The notes under the pieces were generated by a model that had not been told where the DNA came from, searched no databases, and saw only the letters and a list, made by a program, of their open reading frames with translations. This document shows, in pieces, positions 1 to 5,545 of a stretch of DNA of 5,545 nucleotides; the stretch's first letter is position 1, and each line of letters begins with the position of its first letter. Both the position numbers and the translations under genes were made by a program. The stretch is from an uncultured bacterium (GTDB taxonomy: Bacteria; Patescibacteriota; Microgenomatia; UBA1406; GWC2-37-13): positions 1 to 5,545 of the forward strand of contig CALESU010000077.1 of NCBI GenBank assembly GCA_937914905.1, in the 5' to 3' direction.

Positions 1-1306
1 AGTTATACGTATGCGGAATTACAGGAGGAGTATATATTTTTACACAGAATTTTTCATTTAGTTCCTGAGAATGAATATAGTCAACAGCAGCCTTCATAGC
101 CTGTAGACCTCCTTGTTGAACAGGTTTTCTAAAGTCCTGAGCAATGGAAACGACTCCGAATAAGATAAAACAAACTGCTAGAGCTATATTGATAACTCTG
201 TAATTTTTTTCTAATTTTATACCTCCATAAAGAACGAGTGCAATAATCATTATGTAAATATAGGGAAATCCTTCGTAGTAATTTGCCCAAAAATTATCTC
301 GATACATAAGAGAAACTGAGAATAAACCCAAAACCATTGACACATAAAAGATGATTGTTGAAGCGAAGTGTAACTGTTTTTTTATGAGAGCAATTATGAG
401 AGCAACGCAGACAATCAAAGTTATTACAGCGAGTGAAAAATCATTCGGGAAGATCGTTTTGTAAAAATCTGCAATCATGTTGAGTCGATCATCAAAAATA
501 TCATAGAACGATTTTGGATTAAAATATTTTGGTTCAAAAATGAAAGATAAAAGCGTTCTTGTTTGAGAAAAATTATTTTTCAACTCAAACAGAAATCGAG
601 GGAGAAATGCAATAAAAAGTGCGCATAGAAATGACAGGATATTTAATCTTTTATACAGTTTTTTCCTTAGATAAGGTAATGCTAGAGATAAAAGAAAATA
701 TATCGGAATAAGCATGAGTCCAAAAGCAAATTCGAATTCAGCTATCATTCCGAGAGAAAAACCTAAAGAAGTGAATATACCAATCTGCGACAGTATTTTT
801 TTAGGATATTTTTCAAATAAAAAGAAGTGGGTAATAAGAAAAAGTAACAAAGAAGGGAGAACCATAATATTATTTCCAACAAAAATAGAGGTAGAAATAA
901 AATAAGGAGAGACCGCTATAATGGCAGAAACTGTCAAAGCAACCCATTTATTAACAAAACGATACAGTACTAATACCAGGCCACCGAGTGAAGCTAAGTG
1001 TAACAAAAAATTTGCATAATAAAATCCGCTAGGGCTACCGCCAAAAAAGATAAACGGTATTGTCAGGTAGTAATACCACCAAGCACCGTGGAAAAGGCCA
1101 TCTATTCCTGTTGTCGGACCGATAAAAGTAAGATCTTTTTTTGTGACGATTTCCGCGGCTTTATAAAAGTCTCTACCTTGGTCATACGTATAGGGAACGG
1201 CATCATGCAATACTGGTTTAAGTCTGGGAAATGAAAATACTGCTAGAATTAATACGGTTGCCAGGCTAATAGCAAGTAAATGTGGCCATTTTCGTTTGGA
1301 ATTCAT
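1..1306 (-). CDS. GT-C family membrane glycosyltransferase, partial (C-terminus beyond left edge)
   Basis: The first 435 residues of an integral membrane protein are present; the reading frame is open to the window edge. One N-terminal helix (about residues 9-27) is followed by a loop of about 50 residues and then roughly ten more hydrophobic helices up to about residue 389. A soluble tail begins near residue 400 and is cut off. The first loop carries YDQGRD (41-46) and GLFHGAWWYYYL (70-81). Acidic residues in the first outer loop are the usual catalytic position in GT-C enzymes of the PMT/ArnT type, so D42 or D46 is the likely catalytic acid; this is inference. The protein is a clear homologue of the divergent gene at 1379-3016: YDxxRD, G-x-FHGA-xx-YY-x-L and the tail (AVDYIHS versus VVDYTYK) all match in order. 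The ATG at 1304-1306 is the only good start, because an in-frame TGA lies a short way upstream. There is no Shine-Dalgarno site. Donor and acceptor are unknown; transfer of a polyprenyl-phosphate-linked sugar outside the membrane is the likely role. Confidence 0.85.
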   Translation of the reverse strand, partial: MNSKRKWPHLLAISLATVLILAVFSFPRLKPVLHDAVPYTYDQGRDFYKAAEIVTKKDLTFIGPTTGIDGLFHGAWWYYYLTIPFIFFGGSPSGFYYANFLLHLASLGGLVLVLYRFVNKWVALTVSAIIAVSPYFISTSIFVGNNIMVLPSLLLFLITHFFLFEKYPKKILSQIGIFTSLGFSLGMIAEFEFAFGLMLIPIYFLLSLALPYLRKKLYKRLNILSFLCALFIAFLPRFLFELKNNFSQTRTLLSFIFEPKYFNPKSFYDIFDDRLNMIADFYKTIFPNDFSLAVITLIVCVALIIALIKKQLHFASTIIFYVSMVLGLFSVSLMYRDNFWANYYEGFPYIYIMIIALVLYGGIKLEKNYRVINIALAVCFILFGVVSIAQDFRKPVQQGGLQAMKAAVDYIHSQELNEKFCVKIYTPPVIPHTYN

Positions 1307-1313
1307 AGTCGTT

Positions 1314-1319
1314 AAAATA
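1314..1319 (-). promoter_or_regulatory. Possible -10 element for the leftward GT-C gene
   Basis: Read on the minus strand this is TATTTT, matching 4 of 6 consensus positions, and it ends 7 bases before the ATG at 1306. That spacing would start the transcript at or next to the start codon. A TTGATT resembling a -35 box lies 15 bases further upstream (1335-1340 on the minus strand), inside the inverted repeat at 1324-1342. A second candidate -10 is at 1345-1350. The match is weak in AT-rich DNA. Confidence 0.3.
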
Positions 1320-1323
1320 AACT

Positions 1324-1342
1324 TATTGATTGTGAATCAATA
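1324..1342. repeat. Perfect 8-bp inverted repeat in the divergent spacer
   Basis: The arms are TATTGATT (1324-1331) and AATCAATA (1335-1342), separated by GTG. The symmetry stops exactly at both ends. It lies in the only real intergenic region of the window, between two divergent homologous genes, where a dimeric regulator could control both. It could also be chance symmetry in AT-rich DNA. It has no T-run and few GC pairs, so it is not a terminator. Confidence 0.5.
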
Positions 1343-1344
1343 CT

Positions 1345-1350
1345 ATTGTA
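1345..1350 (-). promoter_or_regulatory. Alternative -10 box (TACAAT) for the leftward gene
   Basis: The minus-strand reading is TACAAT, which matches 5 of 6 consensus positions. It would start a transcript near 1338 with a leader of about 30 bases that includes much of the inverted repeat. No good -35 box is seen at the right distance. This competes with the weaker but closer candidate at 1314-1319. Confidence 0.3.
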
Positions 1351-1363
1351 CCGAAAAATAATC

Positions 1364-1369
1364 TATAAT
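1364..1369 (+). promoter_or_regulatory. -10 box (TATAAT) for the rightward two-gene operon
   Basis: This is a perfect TATAAT ending 9 bases before the ATG at 1379. Transcription would begin around 1375-1377, leaving a leader of only a few bases. No convincing -35 box is seen. The box argues that the in-frame TTG at 1346 is not the start, because the promoter would then lie inside the coding sequence. Confidence 0.5.
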
Positions 1370-1378
1370 AATGAACAA

Positions 1379-3016
1379 ATGAAAATGAGACTGTTTCAAA
1401 CATTGGCTTCATTCAACAAAGCTTATATATTGCTAACTGGGTTTTTCTTGATTGGGGTTTTGATCCGAAGCATCAATCTGTGGGACAACGTTATTTTCTC
1501 ATACGATCATGCACGTGACGCACAACGGATATGGGATATTTTGTATAAAGGGGATTTAAAATTGGTCGGAGCAGAAACTGACTTGCCAGGAGTATTCCAT
1601 GGGGCTTTATTTTATTATGTCTTAGCTCCTTTTTACTTCTTAGGGCAATTTAATCCTAATTGGGTAGCTCAATTTCTCATAATTGTTAATGCGCTTTGCG
1701 TGTTCCCTCTCTATTGGATAACTCGCATTCTATTTAAAAAGCCAGTTATAGCATTTTTAGCTTCAGCACTATGGACAGTGTCTTTTGAGCAAGCAAATTT
1801 TTCACGCTTTATAGCCGTGAGCGGGTTTGTGGTTCCCTCAACTTTGTTATTTTTTCTTGGCTTAGCTCTTATAATAATAAAGAAAAATACCAAAGGATAC
1901 CTATTAGTTGCAATAGGGTTGGGACTTTCTATACAAGCTAATTTTTATTTAGTCTATCTTTGTGGAGTTTTGCTTTGTTTTCTAACTGCGTTTCATCCTA
2001 AATTGTCTATTCGACACATAAGTACCGCACTTTTGATTTTCCTCGTCATAGTATCAAGCTTTTTTATAGCTGAACTGAAGTGGAGCTTTATGGCATCCCG
2101 AGGCCTTTTGCAATATGCCCAACATCAAAGCGATGTAATGCCAATAATTACTAGTATCGGGAAATATCTTCATAGAATATCTGAATCTGTATACTACTCC
2201 TTTTTTTCATTCAACATGTTTATTGGGTTTCTTGTGTTGGTGGGTTTATCGGTTGTAAATTGGTCTAAAGCTCAAGAGCGAAAATCGCTCACATTTTTAT
2301 ATTTGTGGTTTTTTTCTACATTGCCACTCTTCGCGTTTGAAACTATGGTCGTGAATACTCTCGCAATTAATGCTTCCATAATAGGAGCTATAACGATCAT
2401 TATTGCTCTTGGTATTTACCATGTCTTCCGTATTCGTAGCTACATAGCAATTATCTTAGTTATCGCAATCATTACCTCAAATATCAAACTCTTTGTGAAA
2501 GAAGACTTCAAAAATTATTCGCTTATGTCAATAACTCCCTTATTTTGGTCAGACATAAGAGCCGTGGTTGACTACACCTATAAAGAATCAAAAGGAGAGG
2601 CTTTTAGCATTTGCTCTTTATCAAATCCTCTATTTGTAAATACCTTATGGTCGTTTTCATACTCAACTTATGGGAAAAATACTTACCACTACTTACCCAC
2701 ATGGTCTGGACAGTTTCAAGATATTAACGCGAGCAATTTACCGTATGAAAAAGATAAAACGCCCTTAAGGTATATCATATTAGAACCGCCTACTGCTTTG
2801 CCAGAGGGTTCGCGAGAGATAGTCATATATCTAGAAGATCATGTTACAAACCTGATTGGAGAAAAAAATATTGGTCACTTTACCATTCAAAAGCGAGTTC
2901 TTAAAAAAGAAGGGGAAAAATATGTGGATACCCAAACTATTAATTCAACGCTTCTTGAAAAAATTAAGTATGTAATTAGCGCTGATCCAAGATATAGTTG
3001 CTTCGTGCAACATTAA
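1379..3016 (+). CDS. GT-C family membrane glycosyltransferase with outer C-terminal domain
   Basis: This protein of 545 residues is homologous to the divergent gene at 1-1306. It has an N-terminal helix (about 15-31), then a loop with YDHARD (42-47) and GVFHGALFYYVL (71-82). About ten further helices run to residue 370, followed by a soluble tail of about 170 residues (371-545) predicted to lie outside the cell. D43 and D47 are candidate catalytic acids by analogy with first-loop acidic residues of GT-C enzymes. The tail holds VVDYTYKES (397-405) and a Tyr/Trp-rich stretch (about 424-444), as in the homologue. I chose ATG 1379. ATG 1385 is equally possible, and a TTG at 1346 would add 11 residues but overlaps the TATAAT box. 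With ATG 1379 the distance to the YDxxRD motif equals that in the homologue. The stop is one base before the next gene, so the two are almost certainly cotranscribed. The substrate is unknown. Confidence 0.88.
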   Translation: MKMRLFQTLASFNKAYILLTGFFLIGVLIRSINLWDNVIFSYDHARDAQRIWDILYKGDLKLVGAETDLPGVFHGALFYYVLAPFYFLGQFNPNWVAQFLIIVNALCVFPLYWITRILFKKPVIAFLASALWTVSFEQANFSRFIAVSGFVVPSTLLFFLGLALIIIKKNTKGYLLVAIGLGLSIQANFYLVYLCGVLLCFLTAFHPKLSIRHISTALLIFLVIVSSFFIAELKWSFMASRGLLQYAQHQSDVMPIITSIGKYLHRISESVYYSFFSFNMFIGFLVLVGLSVVNWSKAQERKSLTFLYLWFFSTLPLFAFETMVVNTLAINASIIGAITIIIALGIYHVFRIRSYIAIILVIAIITSNIKLFVKEDFKNYSLMSITPLFWSDIRAVVDYTYKESKGEAFSICSLSNPLFVNTLWSFSYSTYGKNTYHYLPTWSGQFQDINASNLPYEKDKTPLRYIILEPPTALPEGSREIVIYLEDHVTNLIGEKNIGHFTIQKRVLKKEGEKYVDTQTINSTLLEKIKYVISADPRYSCFVQH

Positions 3017-3017
3017 T

Positions 3018-4115
3018 ATGTTTCGCACTTTTTATTTTGTTCTCCTGTGTCTGCTTTCGGTATACTCGTTTGCCATAATAGATCCCAATCTTACTTTAAT
3101 CAATCACCCTATGTGGACCGTTTTTCGAGATCGGATGGTTTTTTTTGGATTTTATGAACGAGATTTTTCAGCTTATACCTATGCGTTGCTGCTTGTTCTA
3201 TTGTTTGGAGGACATCTGTTTACTATCACAAAGGACACTTCAATAAAACCCTTGTCACTGGCCTGTGGAGTAGGGATCATTCTACTATTTTCGTATCCAT
3301 TTCTATCTCACGATTTCTTTAACTACATATTTGATGCAAAAATCTTCACTTATTATGGTCTCAATCCCTATTCACATGCACCAGCTTTTTTCTATCAAGA
3401 TGAATGGCTACGTTTTATGCATTGGACTCATCGGAGCTATCCTTACGGGCCCACATTCTTACCAATCACTCTCGTACCTTCATTTTTTGCTGCGGGGAAA
3501 TTTGTACTTAATTTTTTCTTCTTTAAACTTTTATTTGTGGCGGCCTATATTTTAAGCGTATTTTTGTTGCAAAAAATTGATCGAAAATCAGCACTTATTT
3601 TTGCTACACACCCTTTTATACTAATTGAGGGAGTGATAAACGCTCACAATGATCTTATTTCAGTTGCTCTTGCTTTAATAGGCATATATTTTGTTTGGAG
3701 TAAGCGTCAAAAAATGAGTTGGGTTTTTTTCCTTCTCTCTGCAGGTATAAAATACTTAACTCTTCCAACATTAATACTTACAAAAGGAAAAAATTGGCAA
3801 ACAGTCCTTTCGTTTATGAGCACGCTTCTCCTACTTATATATTTATTCATAACCGCGAAACAACCATGGTACTTCCTTGTGCTATTTATTTATCTTCCCT
3901 GGTATAGAGACTGGATAGTACGATTATGGCCATTTTTCTTGGGACTTCTATTTTCATATTATCCATTTATTCGGTTTGGAGATTGGACAAAAGAGCTACT
4001 CTCAATGAGGGAATGGATTATGTGGATTGGGATGTTTGGGGCTGGAGCACAGGTAATAATGAACATAATACGATCTACTAATAAAACGAGGATTATCGGA
4101 AAAAATAATTCTTGA
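3018..4115 (+). CDS. GT87/polyprenol-phosphate mannosyltransferase-like membrane protein
   Basis: This protein of 365 residues is almost wholly hydrophobic, with about 9-11 helices, the first at residues 3-21. Landmarks in order are SHDFFNYIFDAKIF (97-110), GLNPYSHAP (114-122), YPYGP (141-145), NAHND (208-212), SAGIKY (241-246) and KQPWYF (281-286). The series D-x-x-x-Y-xx-D, G-x-NPY, YGP, N-x-HND, K-Y and PWY resembles GT-C enzymes of the GT87 and MptA/MptB type, which take mannose from polyprenyl-phosphate on the outer face of the membrane. D99 and D106 are candidate catalytic residues. The sugar specificity is not shown by the sequence, so I give no symbol. The ATG comes one base after the upstream stop (TAATATG) with no Shine-Dalgarno site, which suggests translational coupling or reinitiation. 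The coding sequence ends with TGA and runs 23 bp into the 3' end of the opposing GT2 gene. It is a different GT-C subtype from the two homologues upstream. Confidence 0.87.
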   Translation: MFRTFYFVLLCLLSVYSFAIIDPNLTLINHPMWTVFRDRMVFFGFYERDFSAYTYALLLVLLFGGHLFTITKDTSIKPLSLACGVGIILLFSYPFLSHDFFNYIFDAKIFTYYGLNPYSHAPAFFYQDEWLRFMHWTHRSYPYGPTFLPITLVPSFFAAGKFVLNFFFFKLLFVAAYILSVFLLQKIDRKSALIFATHPFILIEGVINAHNDLISVALALIGIYFVWSKRQKMSWVFFLLSAGIKYLTLPTLILTKGKNWQTVLSFMSTLLLLIYLFITAKQPWYFLVLFIYLPWYRDWIVRLWPFFLGLLFSYYPFIRFGDWTKELLSMREWIMWIGMFGAGAQVIMNIIRSTNKTRIIGKNNS

Positions 4116-4905
4116 GGACATGAAGTTTTGTTTTAAACGGAGCGTATTTTAGGGTATATCGAAGATGTGCTTTTTTTTGGATCTTTTCATGAAAAAGTGA
4201 TCCCGATCCTCCAGTTGATTGCGCATTTTTGTGCCAGATGATAATACTGGGCTCATACCAAAGTGAGATACCTGCTTTTTTTGCCCGTTCTCCATAATCT
4301 GCGTCTTCATAGTAGAGAAAGTAATGTTCATCCCAAGAGCCAATTTTATTCCATACTTCTTTATCAAAACACATGAGACATCCGGTGATAAATTCCGTTT
4401 TTTGTGCCTGGCTGTATTTATCGCTGTCGACCTCGTCAACCCCAACATGCTTTGTGGTTGCATGATTCCAATCTGAAACGCCACCTGCGTACCATAAAAC
4501 ATTCCCCACATCTTCTTGTTGGTATTTTTCTTTATGATATTCAAATCCTGGCGCATAGTAGATTTTTCCTCCAAAAAGTTCATGCGGGTGTTTATCAAAA
4601 GTAGATTGGACTTTTTCGACAAAATCATCTTTTACAATCACATCACTATTGATGACGCAAAATCGTTCATAGCCCATCTCAATAGCTTTTTTTACTCCTT
4701 GATTGACGCCATGTGCATATCCTTTATTTTCAATGGGAATAACCTGAATGCTCATGTTAGGAATTTGGATTTCTTGGCGATTTATTGATGCGTCAGCGAT
4801 AAAAAATGAAAACTCTTTTTTATTTTGTTGAAAGAAACCATTTGTGAAATCGTTCAGAACGGAATAATTATTGTAGATTACCGTTATAATTGCAATATGA
4901 TCCAT
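4093..4905 (-). CDS. GT2 family glycosyltransferase, rhamnosyltransferase (WbbL)-like
   Basis: This soluble enzyme of 270 residues has the full GT-A fold signature of family 2. It starts with a beta strand and turn, IAIITVIYNN (4-13). FIADAS (35-40) supplies the nucleotide-binding Asp38, followed by NKGYAHGVNQG (60-70). NSD (86-88) is the DXD equivalent that binds metal and sugar diphosphate. WYAGG (138-142) and TGCLMCF (174-180) follow, then WDEHYFLYYEDADYGER (191-207), where the ED at 200-201 is the likely catalytic base, and finally a WH pair (224-225). This order is typical of bacterial rhamnosyltransferase-like GT2 enzymes that work in the cytoplasm on lipid-linked acceptors. The dTDP-rhamnose donor is only a family-based guess. 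No membrane helix is present. I chose ATG 4903-4905 over the TTG at 4926 because an extended -10 box lies between them and the protein then starts just before its first strand. It converges on the GT87-like gene (23 bp overlap) and overlaps its divergent neighbour by 9 bp. Confidence 0.92.
   Translation of the reverse strand: MDHIAIITVIYNNYSVLNDFTNGFFQQNKKEFSFFIADASINRQEIQIPNMSIQVIPIENKGYAHGVNQGVKKAIEMGYERFCVINSDVIVKDDFVEKVQSTFDKHPHELFGGKIYYAPGFEYHKEKYQQEDVGNVLWYAGGVSDWNHATTKHVGVDEVDSDKYSQAQKTEFITGCLMCFDKEVWNKIGSWDEHYFLYYEDADYGERAKKAGISLWYEPSIIIWHKNAQSTGGSGSLFHEKIQKKAHLRYTLKYAPFKTKLHVLKNYFFR
4885..4890 (+). promoter_or_regulatory. -10 box (TATAAT) for the rightward membrane gene, inside the GT2 gene
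   Basis: This perfect TATAAT lies 6 bases before the ATG at 4897, so transcription would start at or next to the A of the start codon and give a leaderless mRNA. It is embedded in the early codons (about 6-7) of the opposing GT2 gene. No clear -35 box is visible upstream. Confidence 0.5.
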
Positions 4906-5545
4906 ATAGTAAATTATATCAAGCAATACCCACTTATAATCGCAGTACTTGTACTAGCATTTTTCTTTCACATGGCAATAATAATCCCAAGCGGAAGTAA
5001 TTATTGTATTGATGGTGCATGTGGAACATATTTTTGGGGTGTTCATTCTCACGATTCTATTTGGCACATATCACTTGCAGAAGTTGCATTCCGAAAAATA
5101 CCATTCATTTCCCCGATTTACGCAGGGGCTTCGCTAGGTGGATATAACATGTTACTTGATTTAGTCATCTTTTTACTCTCGAAAATTGGTGTTTCTCCCT
5201 TGGTAGCTTTTTTTAAGATTTTACCGCTCGTTTGGTTTGTATTGTTTTCTTACGCTACCATATCTTTAAGTAAAACTATCCATAAGTCCTGGGGATACGT
5301 ACTATCCCTGCTTATTTTTATGTTTTTTGGAGGATCTTTTTTCTATTTCATAACACTATATCATAGTGGGTCTATCTCGGGTTCTGGATCTATGTCGGCG
5401 ATGCAATCGGGAATCATGATGACCAATCTGCAATTAGCATTTTCTTTTGTATTGTTGATGGCACAGCTCGCATTAGTCTATAAAAAGAAATGGAGTTATG
5501 GCGTGATTATTCTTTTAGCTTTCCTGACAAGCGTACAGTTTGCCC
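4897..5545 (+). CDS. Polytopic membrane protein, probable GT-C-like, partial (C-terminus beyond right edge)
   Basis: The first 216 residues are present and the frame is open to the window edge. An N-terminal helix (about 11-31) is followed by a loop with a Cys pair (C37, C42) and HSHDSIWH (50-57). Next comes a proline/glycine-rich stretch, IPFISPIYAGASLGGYN (68-84). Further helices lie at about 86-97, 101-125, 132-154, 177-195 and from 201 onward, and a Ser/Gly/Met-rich loop lies at about 157-175. An acidic residue after the first helix (D53) followed by P-xxx-P-x-x-x-G-xx-L-x-G-Y resembles uncharacterised GT-C-like membrane proteins known to me from Candidate Phyla Radiation and Chloroflexi genomes. 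This is recognition by pattern, not a named family. It is clearly different from the YDxxRD homologues. ATG 4897 is preferred, because the next ATG at 4972 would remove most of the first helix. There is no Shine-Dalgarno site, and the start overlaps the GT2 start by 9 bp. Confidence 0.75.
   Translation, partial: MIHIVNYIKQYPLIIAVLVLAFFFHMAIIIPSGSNYCIDGACGTYFWGVHSHDSIWHISLAEVAFRKIPFISPIYAGASLGGYNMLLDLVIFLLSKIGVSPLVAFFKILPLVWFVLFSYATISLSKTIHKSWGYVLSLLIFMFFGGSFFYFITLYHSGSISGSGSMSAMQSGIMMTNLQLAFSFVLLMAQLALVYKKKWSYGVIILLAFLTSVQFA
4913..4918 (-). promoter_or_regulatory. Extended -10 box (TGATATAAT) for the GT2 gene
   Basis: The minus strand reads TGATATAAT (4921-4913), a perfect hexamer with the TGn extension, ending 7 bases before the ATG at 4905. 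An extended -10 can work without a good -35, and none is seen. The predicted start of transcription falls on or next to the start codon. The box sits in codons 6-8 of the opposing membrane gene. Confidence 0.55.

Noticed and set aside
714..905. Open frame of 63 codons on the plus strand
   Set aside because: It lies wholly inside the leftward GT-C gene on the opposite strand, is lysine-rich low-complexity and has no start signal.
1346..1378. TTG at 1346 as the start of the second GT-C gene
   Set aside because: It would place the TATAAT box inside the gene and add 11 polar residues absent from the homologue. ATG 1379 matches the homologue's spacing to YDxxRD.
1711..1893. Open frame of 60 codons on the minus strand
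   Set aside because: It is antisense to the second GT-C gene, with no start signal or recognisable content.
3331..3555. Open frame of 74 codons on the plus strand
   Set aside because: It overlaps the conserved NPY and YGP region of the GT87-like gene in another frame and has no motif of its own.
4113..4134. Possible reassignment of TGA to Gly, as in some Candidate Phyla Radiation lineages
   Set aside because: None of the five coding regions has an in-frame TGA, and the GT87-like gene ends sensibly at TGA 4113-4115. Reading through would add only seven further codons before TAA. The standard bacterial code fits.
4171..4203. Hairpin GGATC...GATCC with an inner TTTTCATGAAAA palindrome next to a run of eight T
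   Set aside because: The T-run lies before the hairpin on the plus strand and reads as A after it on the minus strand, so it is not an intrinsic terminator. It falls inside the GT2 coding sequence, and a 3-base bulge interrupts the stem.
4149..4628. Open frame of 159 codons on the minus strand
   Set aside because: It is an alternate frame of the GT2 gene, whose own frame carries all the family motifs.
4404..4788. Two overlapping plus-strand open frames antisense to the GT2 gene
   Set aside because: Their sequence is explained by the strongly conserved GT2 coding frame, and neither has a supporting signal.

Overview
The window is AT-rich bacterial chromosome packed almost entirely with genes for sugar transfer at or across the membrane. 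There are five protein genes. Four encode polytopic membrane proteins that look like GT-C type glycosyltransferases, which use lipid-linked sugars and act on the outer face of the membrane. The fifth encodes a soluble GT2 enzyme, which uses nucleotide sugars in the cytoplasm. Very tight packing, low GC, no recognisable Shine-Dalgarno sites and several divergent GT-C proteins suggest a small-genome lineage such as Candidate Phyla Radiation / Patescibacteria (Microgenomates-like). That placement is inferred from style and protein flavour; no marker gene is present.

Layout. Positions 1-1306 (minus strand) hold a GT-C gene whose 3' end lies beyond the left edge. A spacer of about 70 bp with an 8-bp inverted repeat separates it from a divergent homologue at 1379-3016 (plus). 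That gene is followed one base later by a third, different GT-C gene of GT87/polyprenol-mannosyltransferase type at 3018-4115 (plus), so the two form an operon. The operon converges on the GT2 gene at 4093-4905 (minus), and the two coding ends overlap by 23 bp. The GT2 gene in turn overlaps head-to-head by 9 bp with a fourth membrane gene, 4897 to beyond 5545 (plus), cut by the right edge. Only about 73 bases of the window are non-coding. I see no RNA gene, insertion sequence, CRISPR array or convincing intrinsic terminator.

Working together. The likely theme is assembly of a surface glycan or glycosylation of exported proteins. The GT2 enzyme would add sugars to a carrier or acceptor on the cytoplasmic side, and the GT-C proteins would transfer sugars from polyprenyl-phosphate donors on the outside. 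Donors, acceptors and linkages cannot be read from the sequence. The most unusual feature is start-site architecture. TATAAT-like boxes lie 6-9 bases before the start codons of several genes, which predicts leaderless mRNAs. At 4885-4918 two divergent genes appear to carry each other's -10 box inside their first codons.
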